Below, in pieces: positions 16,835-24,745 of a DNA stretch of 55,368 nucleotides (position 1 is its first letter; each line of letters starts with the position of its first letter). The stretch lies in contig NZ_FOVK01000013.1 of assembly GCF_900115135.1 (NCBI RefSeq), positions 1 through 55,368 on the forward strand, given 5' to 3'. Made by a program: the position numbers and the translations under genes. A model generated the notes under the pieces. That model saw only the letters and a list, made by a program, of their open reading frames with translations. It did no database searches and was not told where the DNA came from. Source of the stretch: Proteiniclasticum ruminis (GTDB taxonomy: Bacteria; Bacillota; Clostridia; Clostridiales; Clostridiaceae).

Positions 16835-17347
16835 ATGGTGAACATCAGACGTGCCACAGAAAATGATGCGCCTCTTCTTGCCGGTCTTCGGGAACAGGTG
16901 TGGAAGGAGACCTATGAGGGCATTTATCCAGAGGAAATGCTTCGTTCCTTTGACAGAACCCTGCATGAGAAAAAGTTTCATAGCCAAATCACTGCACCAG
17001 ACACCCTTGTGTATATCGTGGAGTTTGATAATACGCCCATTGGGTACTTCTCCTTTGGAAGACCCCGAAAAAAAGAAGAAAGGCCCAAGGATCTCGTGCT
17101 TCACTCCTTGTATCTTCTGTCCAGCCATCAGGGCAAAGGCATCGGAAAAAGAATCTTCCGTTTCATCAGAACATACGGTGAAGACCATCAGCTGACAAAG
17201 CTCTACTCTTCCTGTAATGCCCATAACCATAGTGCTTTGGCATTTTACCAGAAGATGGGCGGTAACATCCTCTTTTCCGATGTGGGTCATGAAAATCCAG
17301 CAGAAGACTCTGTTTATCTGGAATACGACATAGATCGAGAGCTATAG
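16835..17347 (+). CDS. GNAT family N-acetyltransferase
   Basis: A 170-residue acetyltransferase. Motif A, which binds the pyrophosphate of acetyl-CoA, is Q99-G-K-G-I-G-K105, and the C-terminal motif around NHSALAFYQKMGG is also typical. It would transfer an acetyl group to an amine on a small molecule or protein. AGAAAGGAAA precedes the ATG. It shares a transcript with the lipoprotein gene and ends at a strong bidirectional terminator. Substrate unknown. Confidence 0.92.
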   Translation: MVNIRRATENDAPLLAGLREQVWKETYEGIYPEEMLRSFDRTLHEKKFHSQITAPDTLVYIVEFDNTPIGYFSFGRPRKKEERPKDLVLHSLYLLSSHQGKGIGKRIFRFIRTYGEDHQLTKLYSSCNAHNHSALAFYQKMGGNILFSDVGHENPAEDSVYLEYDIDREL

Positions 17348-17356
17348 TTCTCGTGC

Positions 17357-17388
17357 AAAAAGGCACCCATTTTAATGGATGCCTTTTT
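17357..17388. terminator. Bidirectional terminator
   Basis: A 15-bp stem with one mismatch (AAAAAGGCACCCATT with AATGGATGCCTTTTT) and a 2-base loop between the convergent GNAT and NSS transporter genes. It has runs of A and T on both arms. Confidence 0.9.
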
Positions 17389-17419
17389 ACTATGGGTATA
17401 ATCATGTATCGATTTGGTT

Positions 17420-18787
17420 TTATGCACCTAAAATCAGTTCCAGCAGCCCTGTGGCTTGCGCAAAAACAAACAGAATCCCGATGGGGGCCACATACTTGAT
17501 CATCACTGTCCAGAACCCTTTCAGCGGGAAGGAAAGTTTCCCATGGTTTGTGACTTCATCTATGGCTTTGTCCACTCCCCAGACCCATCCAATGAAGAGG
17601 CACATGAGAAGTCCACCCAGCGGCAGGAAGACGTTGCTTGCAAGAAAGTCCACATTATCCAGAATGTCCCGGCCGAAGAATCTTACATGGGACCAGAGTC
17701 CCTGTCCCAGTGAAGAAGGAATCCCCATGACAAAGATCACCGCAGCCAAGGTCACAGTGGAGAATTTTCTGGACCAGCCTCTTTCATCCACCGCATAGGA
17801 CACCACCACTTCCAGGATGGAAATGGACGAGGTCAGGGCCGCGAAGAGCACCAGAATGAAAAACATCACCGCAAAGAAACCGCCAAGGGGCATCTGGGAA
17901 AAAACCGCAGGAAGTGTGATGAATAAAAGCCCAGGTCCCCCTTCCGGATTGAATCCAAAGGAAAAAACAGCAGGCAGAATCACAAGTCCAGCCACCAAAG
18001 CGACGATGGTATCGATGAGCGGAATCTCCATGGCACTGGAGATCAAGTTCTGTTCTTTATCAAGGTAACTGCCATAGGTAATCATGGTCCCCATCCCCAG
18101 ACTCAAAGAAAAGAACACCTGACCCATGGCCGCCAGAATCACTTCTGCATTGATCTTCGAAAAATCAGGAATCAGGAGAAACTTCACACCTTCCATGGCT
18201 CCTGGAAGCGTCAGGGAACGGATCATGAGAAGGATCAGCATGACAAAAAGTGAAGGCATCATAATTTTACTGTAGCGCTCTATTCCTTTGGCGACTCCGC
18301 CAATGACAATGAGAACTGTAAGAGCCATGAAAATGCCATGATACACAAGAGGCTCCAGAGGATTCTGAATGAAATCCGTGAAGAGCTCTCCAAGCACTGC
18401 GCCATCTGTCACATTGAAATCCCCGGATACAGCTTTCACCAGGTATCGGATGACCCATCCGCCAATGACACTGTAAAAAGAGAGGATGAGAAAACCAGCA
18501 GCCACACCTAACACACCAATCCAGGCATACTTTGATTTCAGCTTTCTATATGCACCAATGGGTGACAGCATGGTGGCACGTCCCATGGACAGTTCTCCCA
18601 GCATCAACGTAAATCCGATGATAAAAAGAATCACAAAATACACCAGAACAAAGGCTCCTCCACCATTGGCACCAGCCGTGAATGGAAACCTCCATAAGTT
18701 GCCAAGACCCACAGCAGAACCAGATGCCGCCAGGACAAAGCCCAGCTTCGACGTGAACTGTCCCCGCTTTTCTTTTTTATTTTCCAT
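17420..18787 (-). CDS. Sodium-dependent NSS/SNF family transporter
   Basis: A 455-residue symporter of the neurotransmitter:sodium family (LeuT/Tyt1-like), which imports amino acids or related amines with Na+. The first helix carries the signature GSAVGLGNLWRFPF with the unwound Na+ and substrate site, and about eleven or twelve helices follow. The start at 18787 (MENKKEKRG) matches the usual family N-terminus. An in-frame ATG eight codons upstream is possible. It is monocistronic, with its own promoter upstream and the terminator at 17357. Confidence 0.92.
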   Translation of the reverse strand: MENKKEKRGQFTSKLGFVLAASGSAVGLGNLWRFPFTAGANGGGAFVLVYFVILFIIGFTLMLGELSMGRATMLSPIGAYRKLKSKYAWIGVLGVAAGFLILSFYSVIGGWVIRYLVKAVSGDFNVTDGAVLGELFTDFIQNPLEPLVYHGIFMALTVLIVIGGVAKGIERYSKIMMPSLFVMLILLMIRSLTLPGAMEGVKFLLIPDFSKINAEVILAAMGQVFFSLSLGMGTMITYGSYLDKEQNLISSAMEIPLIDTIVALVAGLVILPAVFSFGFNPEGGPGLLFITLPAVFSQMPLGGFFAVMFFILVLFAALTSSISILEVVVSYAVDERGWSRKFSTVTLAAVIFVMGIPSSLGQGLWSHVRFFGRDILDNVDFLASNVFLPLGGLLMCLFIGWVWGVDKAIDEVTNHGKLSFPLKGFWTVMIKYVAPIGILFVFAQATGLLELILGA

Positions 18788-19297
18788 ACTAAACACATCC
18801 CCGTTTATCATTTCCAGTTAGAAGCTCAGATATCAGAAAATTCCATGCATCACTAAGATACACGGAATCCACACCAGCACAACTTCGCTATAGAATATTG
18901 TTTATTTTATCATTCTTTTCGGGCACTTACAATTTATTTGTTATTATTTCCCATTAATATTATTATTCTGGCAATTTTGAATCTTCCATAAGGCACGTAA
19001 CCATTACTCTTTCAATAGATGGCAGAATAAAATTTGATATTCAAAGTATCCTGTTTCTCCTTTGATTGATTCTTGTAAGTTTCGCTTCTTGAATCGTCAT
19101 TCTAAATCCTATATAGGACTCCTCAAACCATCCACAGAAATCACTCTGATACTGAAGTTTAAAAACTCAAAAACACATGAGCACAACGATCCCTACGTAC
19201 ACTTTATATATTCTGTTCCTCTTAATATTCTTTTATCATATCGAAACGAATGTTATACTTGTATAAATCTATAAATCAGCTTAGAGGAGGAGATGAA
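18788..19297. other. AT-rich divergent intergenic region
   Basis: A 510-base gap between the divergent NSS transporter and lipoprotein genes. It holds the transporter promoter (18904-18932) and a TATACT (19254-19259) that may be the -10 box of the lipoprotein gene. A 70-codon open frame inside it lacks a ribosome binding site and looks like chance. No structured RNA was recognised. Confidence 0.5.
18904..18932 (-). promoter_or_regulatory. Promoter of the NSS transporter gene
   Basis: On the minus strand TTGTAA (18932-18927) is followed after exactly 17 bases by TAAAAT (18909-18904). This gives a leader of about 110 bases before the ATG. Confidence 0.5.
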
Positions 19298-19696
19298 ATG
19301 AAGAAACTCACCGCAATGATACTGATGCTGCTTTTTCTTTCCGGATGCACCGTTATGAATCATTTTACAGGAAGAGATCGGACCGGAACGTATATTACCC
19401 TTGGGGACATTAATGACATACGATACGTCGGCGTCAATGTATATATGGATGGGCTGATCTTTTCCAGTTATGAACTCAATAAGGAAAACGGCACTTTCAA
19501 TAAAGGTGAAGTGATTTGGTTTAAGGTTCCCATCTCGGACAGTCCCTACACTCAAGAGATTGAAGTCGACTACGGTGAAAATCCTGATGGAAGCGACTCA
19601 TCTCTTACAAACAGGATGGATATCACAGAAGCAGATCAGTGGGTCTCTGTATACCTGCATGATGACTTTTCTATAGAATTATCCGATTTCAAATAA
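19298..19696 (+). CDS. Predicted lipoprotein of unknown function
   Basis: A 132-residue protein with a short signal sequence ending in the lipobox LFLSGC. The ATG at 19298 is 7 bases after GAGGAGGAG, so the longer frame upstream was rejected. The mature part is acidic and beta-rich in appearance, with no recognised domain. It is monocistronic, and a hairpin terminator lies about 120 bases downstream. It is not similar at sight to the other lipoprotein at 16339. Confidence 0.82.
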   Translation: MKKLTAMILMLLFLSGCTVMNHFTGRDRTGTYITLGDINDIRYVGVNVYMDGLIFSSYELNKENGTFNKGEVIWFKVPISDSPYTQEIEVDYGENPDGSDSSLTNRMDITEADQWVSVYLHDDFSIELSDFK

Positions 19697-19817
19697 CATT
19701 TCCGTCACGATAGAAGCTGAACCTTTTCAGCCCGAATAGACTCTCCTGCAGAAAACTGCTGAAATCAGAATCTTGATTCTGCTGCCTCATAAGTCAGTAA
19801 CATCCATATTTATATTC

Positions 19818-19858
19818 ACCGATGAAAGTCATTGTAAATCAATGGCCTTCATCGGTTT
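19818..19858 (+). terminator. Terminator after the lipoprotein gene
   Basis: ACCGATGAA pairs with TTCATCGGT, with further ATTG/CAAT pairing in the interior, and TTTTT follows. The distance from the stop is long (about 120 bases), but no other terminator is present. Confidence 0.75.
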
Positions 19859-19911
19859 TTCATTTCTATTTATCCAGCATTAAAAAGAAAAATAAAATAA
19901 ATTTGATAAAA

Positions 19912-19931
19912 CTAGTTGAAAAGTAGACTAA
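19912..19931. promoter_or_regulatory. MarR-type operator, copy 1
   Basis: CTAGTTGAAAAGTAGACTAA, an imperfect dyad (TAGT...ACTA ends). It contains the TTGAAA -35 box of the FMN reductase promoter. Copy 2, 42 bases downstream, is identical over 19 bases. Confidence 0.65.
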
Positions 19932-19944
19932 TATGAGGTATGAT
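19916..19944 (+). promoter_or_regulatory. Promoter of the FMN reductase/dioxygenase operon
   Basis: TTGAAA (19916-19921) and TATGAT (19939-19944) are 17 bases apart. The -35 box lies inside operator copy 1, so a bound repressor would block RNA polymerase. Confidence 0.65.
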
Positions 19945-19953
19945 AGTCTCAAG

Positions 19954-19973
19954 TTAGTTGAAAAGTAGACTAA
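19954..19973. promoter_or_regulatory. MarR-type operator, copy 2
   Basis: TTAGTTGAAAAGTAGACTAA, placed just downstream of the expected transcription start. Its offset from copy 1 is 42 bases, about four helical turns, so both sites face the same side of the DNA. Confidence 0.65.
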
Positions 19974-20018
19974 CTTCAAAAATAAAAAATATAAAGATAA
20001 ATTAATCGGAGGAACATC

Positions 20019-20573
20019 ATGAAAATAGGAATTATTATAGGTAGTGTAAGAGAAAGCAGAAACGGGGAAGCAGTTGGAAAGTGGATCCATGACTTTGCAG
20101 TAGGAAGACAAGATGAAGGTGTGGAATATGAACTGGTAGATCTCAAGGACTACAATCTGCCCTTCCTAGGAGCAGCCGCTTCAGAAAACCAGATGGCAGC
20201 TGTAGGAGCATGGCTCAGTAAAATCGCTTCCTTTGACGGATATGTGTTCATCACACCAGAGTACAACCGTTCTGTAGGTGGAGCATTCAAGAATGCCCTG
20301 GATTATCTCGATGGAGAAATCAAGAACAAGGCAGTAGGATATGTTGGATACGGCGGACTTGGTGGCGCCTTTGCCATCCAGTCCTTAAGAGGCATCAACG
20401 CAGAACGTTCTTTGGCATCTGTACGAACCATGGTGTCCTTCTCCCTGATCACAGACTTTGAAAACTTCTCCGTATTTAAGCCTGGTGCACACCATGCAGT
20501 GAATGCAAGCGCCATGCTGGATGAAGTGATTCTATGGTCTAGAGCTTTTGAAACCATCAGGAAGGTGAGTTAA
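20019..20573 (+). CDS. NADPH-dependent FMN reductase
   Basis: A 184-residue flavodoxin-fold reductase. IIGSVRESRNG at 6-16 is the FMN-phosphate loop and TPEYNRSVGGAFKNALDYL is the family hallmark. It would reduce flavin, quinones or azo compounds with NAD(P)H in the cytoplasm. CGGAGGAACATC precedes the ATG. It is the first gene of an operon with a CatE-like dioxygenase. Two MarR-type boxes at its promoter, shared with the marR gene downstream, suggest induction by electrophilic aromatics or quinones. Confidence 0.92.
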   Translation: MKIGIIIGSVRESRNGEAVGKWIHDFAVGRQDEGVEYELVDLKDYNLPFLGAAASENQMAAVGAWLSKIASFDGYVFITPEYNRSVGGAFKNALDYLDGEIKNKAVGYVGYGGLGGAFAIQSLRGINAERSLASVRTMVSFSLITDFENFSVFKPGAHHAVNASAMLDEVILWSRAFETIRKVS

Positions 20574-21491
20574 TTGAAAACAGTTCCCTATACCACCGGT
20601 GAGGCAAAACTGTCTCCCAAAACCCGTCTGGGTCTCGTGCATCTGAAAGTGAAACATCTGAAAGAACAGACCGCCTTCTACAAGGAAGTGCTGAAGATGA
20701 CCCTTCATGAGGAAAGTGAGAATCATGCTGTCCTCGGAGATACCAAAAAGCCTCTTCTCTATTTAAGAAGAGTAGAGGATCTGAAAAGATATTCCAATAC
20801 CACTGGCATGTATCATTTCGCCCTGCTCTATCCCAGTGAAAAAGAACTGGCCAAAGCCATCGCCATGCTTTTTGCGGTGAAATACCCCAATTCTCCCACA
20901 GACCACGGCATGTCCAAGACCACTTATCTGAAGGATCTGGAAGGAAATGACATCGAGCTCTATGTGCGAACGAAAGAGCGCGGACACTACGTGGAAAAAG
21001 CAGGTGACCTGAAGTTTCTTTATACCGACGGCACCCTGACTGATGGACGGGATCCTCTGGATCTTACGGAGCTCTTTCAGCATCTATCTGAGAATGAGAA
21101 AGTGGACAGCCCACTGGAAGACATGGAAATGGGCCACATTCACTTATATGGCTCCAATCTAAACAATATGCTGAACTTCTACAGGGATGTGATGGGATTT
21201 GCGGAAGGACTCATGATGAGAAGCTTCGCCATGGGCGATGTGGGTCTTGAGGAAGAGCAGTACCATGTGGTTGCCTTCAACTCCTGGAAACAGACGGATA
21301 CCCCTGCTCCTGAAGATGCGGCTGGCCTGGATTTCTATACTCTGGTCTTATCCGGAAAGGAAGACTATCTGGCGCTGAAGAAAAGACTTGAGGAGGCAAA
21401 GGTGGAAACCTTACAAGAAGAAGATGGAGAATACCTCTACGATCCTTCCCATATCAAAATCAAACTGGAAATCGACAACGTGGCTGCATAA
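20574..21491 (+). CDS. CatE/MhqA-like ring-cleaving dioxygenase (VOC/glyoxalase fold)
   Basis: A 305-residue protein with two vicinal-oxygen-chelate modules: LGLVHLKVKHL at about 17-27 and MGHIHLYGSNLNNMLNFY near 183-200, and a C-terminal metal-ligand strand around IKIKLEI. This is the architecture of bacterial extradiol catechol-2,3-dioxygenases and the MhqA group, which open aromatic rings with Fe(II). The start is TTG immediately after the TAA of the reductase gene, with AAGGTGAG as ribosome binding site inside that gene, so the two are coupled. Confidence 0.87.
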   Translation: MKTVPYTTGEAKLSPKTRLGLVHLKVKHLKEQTAFYKEVLKMTLHEESENHAVLGDTKKPLLYLRRVEDLKRYSNTTGMYHFALLYPSEKELAKAIAMLFAVKYPNSPTDHGMSKTTYLKDLEGNDIELYVRTKERGHYVEKAGDLKFLYTDGTLTDGRDPLDLTELFQHLSENEKVDSPLEDMEMGHIHLYGSNLNNMLNFYRDVMGFAEGLMMRSFAMGDVGLEEEQYHVVAFNSWKQTDTPAPEDAAGLDFYTLVLSGKEDYLALKKRLEEAKVETLQEEDGEYLYDPSHIKIKLEIDNVAA

Positions 21492-21525
21492 AGAAAGCTC
21501 AACTCTGGGAGGAATCTGTCGCAGC

Positions 21526-21545
21526 TTAGTTGAAAAGTGAACAGA
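21526..21545. promoter_or_regulatory. MarR-type operator, copy 3 (marR promoter)
   Basis: TTAGTTGAAAAGT at 21526-21538 matches the left two thirds of copies 1 and 2. The right half diverges (GAACAGA). It again overlaps the -35 box. Confidence 0.55.
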
Positions 21546-21558
21546 TGGACGGTATAAT
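21530..21558 (+). promoter_or_regulatory. Promoter of the marR gene
   Basis: TTGAAA (21530-21535) and TATAAT (21553-21558) are 17 bases apart. The same -35 box and spacing are used at the reductase promoter. Confidence 0.7.
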
Positions 21559-21570
21559 TACTTGACAGAT

Positions 21571-21610
21571 GAAACAAGCTTTGAGGCCTTAGGTCTTCAG
21601 AGCTTGTTTC
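21571..21610 (+). other. Hairpin in the marR leader
   Basis: GAAACAAGCT (21571-21580) pairs perfectly with AGCTTGTTTC (21601-21610), and the interior adds several pairs with wobble. No T-run follows, so it does not look like a terminator. It would lie at the very start of the marR transcript. Confidence 0.5.
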
Positions 21611-21674
21611 CCTATAGAAAGAGCTGACCCCAGTAGACCCGCCCATAGCTTGAGATGAAAGGAGGCTGAAAAAT

Positions 21675-22118
21675 ATGAACTTTGAAACCATGGATGCCCT
21701 GTATACCAAACTATTAAAGATCAACCATCTCATGAGTTTGAGCCTTGCTGAAATTGCCAAGGAGGAAGATCTCAATCCATCGGAACTGATGATTGTGCTG
21801 GATGTGAAAAACAATCCCCATACAGATCTTCAGAGCGTCTGCGAACGGCTGGGCATGAAAAAAAGCACCGCCTCCAAAGCCATCCGGAAACTCATTGAGG
21901 TGGGCTATATTGAAAACCACGTCTGTGAAAGTGACCAGAGAAAAGTCTCCCTGGTGGGCAAAGAAAGCACCTGCCATGAGCTTTGTAAAGAAAGCACCCT
22001 CATGACCACCTTTAAAGGCATCGATGACCCCAAGTATGATGTGGATGTGATCTTACACTCTTTAGACGATCTTCTGGAGATCCTCTCCCAGAGGTCCATA
22101 AGCCAAGAAGAAGAGTAG
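21675..22118 (+). CDS. MarR family transcriptional regulator
   Basis: A 147-residue winged-helix regulator. The recognition region (LQSVCERLGMKKSTASKAIRKLIEVGYI) and the wing (CESDQRKVSL) are typical. Several Cys residues follow or sit near the wing, which could allow thiol-based sensing as in quinone-responsive members, but this is inference. GAAAGGAGGCTG precedes the ATG. Its promoter shares an operator with the FMN reductase/dioxygenase operon just upstream, so it is likely both an autorepressor and the repressor of that operon. Confidence 0.9.
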   Translation: MNFETMDALYTKLLKINHLMSLSLAEIAKEEDLNPSELMIVLDVKNNPHTDLQSVCERLGMKKSTASKAIRKLIEVGYIENHVCESDQRKVSLVGKESTCHELCKESTLMTTFKGIDDPKYDVDVILHSLDDLLEILSQRSISQEEE

Positions 22119-22166
22119 ACCAAATAAGTCATAAAATCTTTTGTCCTCTGCCAAATATAAGCATTA

Positions 22167-22207
22167 AGCCGCTGCCAAGAAATCTCTACAGATTTTTTGC
22201 AGCGGCT
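22167..22207 (+). terminator. Hairpin after marR
   Basis: AGCCGCTGC pairs with GCAGCGGCT around a 23-base AT-rich loop. It is followed by CTTCC rather than a T-run, so termination may be partial. The same stem sequence closes the next gene at 23055-23103. Confidence 0.5.
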
Positions 22208-22413
22208 CTTCCTATGTGAAGATTCCTATGAGAAGACTCTCCTTACCGGGGATTTTGTTGAAGCATCCAAAGAAACCACTTATAATGAGGAAAACGTATG
22301 GAACCCCATCCGACTATCTTCCCAAGGATCCATCCTATATCCTTGCCACGAAGGAGAATCCTTTCTGCCAAGGAAACATAAAACTTATAAACAAAACATT
22401 GGAGGTAATTTGT

Positions 22414-23025
22414 ATGATGTTTGATACTAAAAAACTGGAATGGACAAGAGAGCCTGAACACTATAAGATCACCCCAGAGAAGATTGAAATCACCAGTCTG
22501 CCCCATACGGATCTGTGGCAAAAAACCTATTATCACTTCCGGAATGACAACGCTCCAGTGCTCCAAATGAAAACCTCAGAACCCTACTTCTCCTTTGTGG
22601 TGAAGACAGAATTTGACTGCAAGCACCGCTTTGATCAGTGCGGCGTTTGTATTTATCTGGACAGTGACAACTGGATCAAAGCCTCCATCGAGTATGAAGA
22701 CGAGAAGTTTCAGCATCTAGGCAGCGTCGTGACCAATCACGGCTACTCAGACTGGGCCACCACAGAAATCGATGCAGGGATAAAATCCATGTGGTACAGA
22801 CTCAGCCGAAGACTGGATGATTTTCGCATCGAATGCTCCGAAGACGGGATGACCTTCCATCAGATTCGGATCTGTCACCTCTTTGAAGGAAAAGGAGAAA
22901 TCTCCTTTGGCCTCTACGCCTGCAGTCCAGAAGACTCCTCCTTTCTTGCTGCCTTCACCCATATGGAGATGACAGAGTGCAAGTGGCTTCCACACGAAGG
23001 GCAAAAGCCCGATGATTCCCTTTAA
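22414..23025 (+). CDS. DUF1349 domain-containing protein
   Basis: A 203-residue protein resembling the DUF1349 (concanavalin-like beta-sandwich) family: HFRNDNAPVL, a central RFDQCGVCIYLDSDNWIKASIEYE and a C-terminal FGLYACSPEDSSF. Members are cytoplasmic with unknown biochemical role. The ATG at 22414 follows GGAGG by 8 bases, and the frame upstream of it is not supported. It follows marR on the same strand across a 295-base gap that includes the hairpin at 22167. A strong terminator follows. Confidence 0.87.
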   Translation: MMFDTKKLEWTREPEHYKITPEKIEITSLPHTDLWQKTYYHFRNDNAPVLQMKTSEPYFSFVVKTEFDCKHRFDQCGVCIYLDSDNWIKASIEYEDEKFQHLGSVVTNHGYSDWATTEIDAGIKSMWYRLSRRLDDFRIECSEDGMTFHQIRICHLFEGKGEISFGLYACSPEDSSFLAAFTHMEMTECKWLPHEGQKPDDSL

Positions 23026-23054
23026 CACCCTTCCTATGAATTCATTTCTAAGAC

Positions 23055-23103
23055 AAGAGCCGCTGCCAGTCACCTTACATACCAGGTGCTGCAGCGGCTC
23101 TTT
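23055..23103 (+). terminator. Terminator of the DUF1349 gene
   Basis: AAGAGCCGCTGC pairs with GCAGCGGCTCTT, with an inner CACCT/AGGTG stem, followed by TTACTTATT. It lies 30 bases after the stop. Confidence 0.85.
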
Positions 23104-23152
23104 ACTTATTATGTGTCAAAAAGATACGTGGATGAATAAAGAAAATTCATCC

Positions 23153-23971
23153 TTAAATTTCTACAGTTCCCTTCAGAAGCCTCTCAATAAACTGCGCCAC
23201 ACCATCCTCATAGTTGAAGCCTGTCACATCCTTGGCCAGGGCTTTAAGGTCTTCCGGCGCATTCCCCATGGCCACACTGTAGTCCGCCTCTTTCAGCATC
23301 TCCACATCGTTATAGTAGTCTCCGAGAACCACAATGCGCATCTCCTCCCCGAAGGTTTTCTTCAGTTTTGGGAACATAGTGGATTTTGACACATGAGCAG
23401 GAAGGATCTCCAGAAAAATATCCGCTGAGGATACCCATCTGTAGTGGTCTGGATCCTTTTCCTCCAAATGTCTTCGGATGGCTTCCAGATCCTCCCCGAT
23501 GCCAGCTAAGAGTATCTTTACCCAAGGCTCCTGCTCTATACGAGAAAGCTCTGAAACCACATAAGGCTCATGATCTTTTAGAATGCTCTCCTCTGCCAGA
23601 TCCTTTCCGGACAATAGATGGCTCTCCTCTTTTGTGTACACAAAAATCATCACTTCCGGATAGGTTTGAAGAATCCATTTCATCACATCCTTCAGCCCCT
23701 CTTTCTCTAAAGTCACCACATCAACGACTTTCTCCTGATGAAAGTCGTACAGCATGGCTCCATTATAGAGAATGGAAGGGCCATTGATGGAAACCCCTTC
23801 AATAAAAGGCTTCACATTCACCTGGCTTCTCCCCGTGGCAATGCCGAAGGTGCCTCCTGCCTCAATAAATCTGTCAATAGCTTTCTTGTTCTTCGAAGAC
23901 ACTCTCATATCGTCTCCCAGAAGCGTTCCGTCCATATCGCTGAGCAGCATAATATTCTTCAGTTCTTTCAT
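23153..23971 (-). CDS. HAD superfamily (Cof-type) phosphatase
   Basis: A 272-residue haloacid dehalogenase-type hydrolase of subclass IIB. Motif I is D12-M-D14-G-T-L, motif II T46 in ATGRS, motif III K196 and motif IV GDYYNDVEML with D218 and D222. Residues about 85-190 are the C2 cap. These enzymes dephosphorylate sugar phosphates, nucleotides or cofactors such as pyridoxal phosphate. It lies 12 bases after the response regulator gene, so it belongs to the two-component operon. This is odd for a housekeeping Cof enzyme and hints at a phosphorylated substrate of the neighbouring importer. Confidence 0.92.
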   Translation of the reverse strand: MKELKNIMLLSDMDGTLLGDDMRVSSKNKKAIDRFIEAGGTFGIATGRSQVNVKPFIEGVSINGPSILYNGAMLYDFHQEKVVDVVTLEKEGLKDVMKWILQTYPEVMIFVYTKEESHLLSGKDLAEESILKDHEPYVVSELSRIEQEPWVKILLAGIGEDLEAIRRHLEEKDPDHYRWVSSADIFLEILPAHVSKSTMFPKLKKTFGEEMRIVVLGDYYNDVEMLKEADYSVAMGNAPEDLKALAKDVTGFNYEDGVAQFIERLLKGTVEI

Positions 23972-23983
23972 GGTTCTTATCCC

Positions 23984-24745
23984 TTACCCTTTCGTGTACT
24001 CTGTGGGTGCAATACCCGTATATTTCTTGAAGACACTGTAGAAGTGCTTGTAATCCGAAAACCCGCTGAGATCCGCCACTTCCCCCACCCGGTACTTGCC
24101 CGTGGCGAGAAGCTTCGCACTCTGTATGATCCGGTACTCATGAAGCACTTCAAGGAATGTCTTTCCTGTGACTTCCTTGAATTTTCTGCTGAGATAACTG
24201 GGGCTCACCCCCAGCTGTGAAGAAACAGTCTCAATACTGATTCTGCTCCCATACTCTTTGGTAATGGCTTTTATGGTTTCCACCACGTAATAATTGGTGG
24301 CACTTCCCTGGGCCATGATCTCTTCCATTTCTCGAAGAAGCGGATTCTTTTCTTCCTCCTTCGGATTCTTATATTGCCTCAGATCCATCCGGACTCTTTC
24401 CACAGCCTCCTCCAGTTCTTTCTCAGAGACGGGCTTCAAAAGGTAAGAGGAAACATCTACAGTGATGGCGCGCTTTGCATACTCAAACTCCGCATAGCTG
24501 GTAAGAAGAATAGAATGGAACTTCTCTACCTTTTTGGCCTTTTCAATCATGGTGATGCCATCCAGCTTCGGCATCCTGATGTCCGTTAGGACCAGATCCG
24601 GTTTCATCTGAAGGATTTTCTCATAGCCCTCTTCTCCATTTTCCGCTTCTCCTACTACAAGGCAGTCCATTTTCAGCCAGTCCATGGTATGGACCAGGCC
24701 CTTTCTGATGAATTCTTCATCTTCTACAATGAGTACTCGAATCAT
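23984..24745 (-). CDS. Response regulator, YesN/AraC type
   Basis: A 253-residue response regulator. The N-terminal receiver has the acidic pair at residues 9-10, the phosphoacceptor D55 in LTDIRMPKLDG and a Lys in LLKPVS. The C-terminal AraC/XylS DNA-binding domain (about 150-253) has two helix-turn-helix motifs (IETVSSQLGVSPSYLSRKFKE and RVGEVADLSGFSDYKHFYSVFKK). It overlaps the kinase gene by 4 bases. YesN-type regulators usually activate nearby ABC importer genes, here the ferric-type importer at 26554-30484. Confidence 0.93.
   Translation of the reverse strand: MIRVLIVEDEEFIRKGLVHTMDWLKMDCLVVGEAENGEEGYEKILQMKPDLVLTDIRMPKLDGITMIEKAKKVEKFHSILLTSYAEFEYAKRAITVDVSSYLLKPVSEKELEEAVERVRMDLRQYKNPKEEEKNPLLREMEEIMAQGSATNYYVVETIKAITKEYGSRISIETVSSQLGVSPSYLSRKFKEVTGKTFLEVLHEYRIIQSAKLLATGKYRVGEVADLSGFSDYKHFYSVFKKYTGIAPTEYTKG

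Larger units (their letters stand above)
19697..20018. other. Intergenic region with terminator and MarR-box promoter
   Basis: This 322-base gap contains the lipoprotein terminator (19818-19858) and the promoter plus two MarR-type operator copies of the FMN reductase operon (19912-19973). Nothing else is apparent. Confidence 0.6.

Noticed and set aside
19062-19274. A 70-codon frame in the gap before the lipoprotein at 19298
   Set aside because: No ribosome binding site, unusual composition and overlap with the lipoprotein leader.
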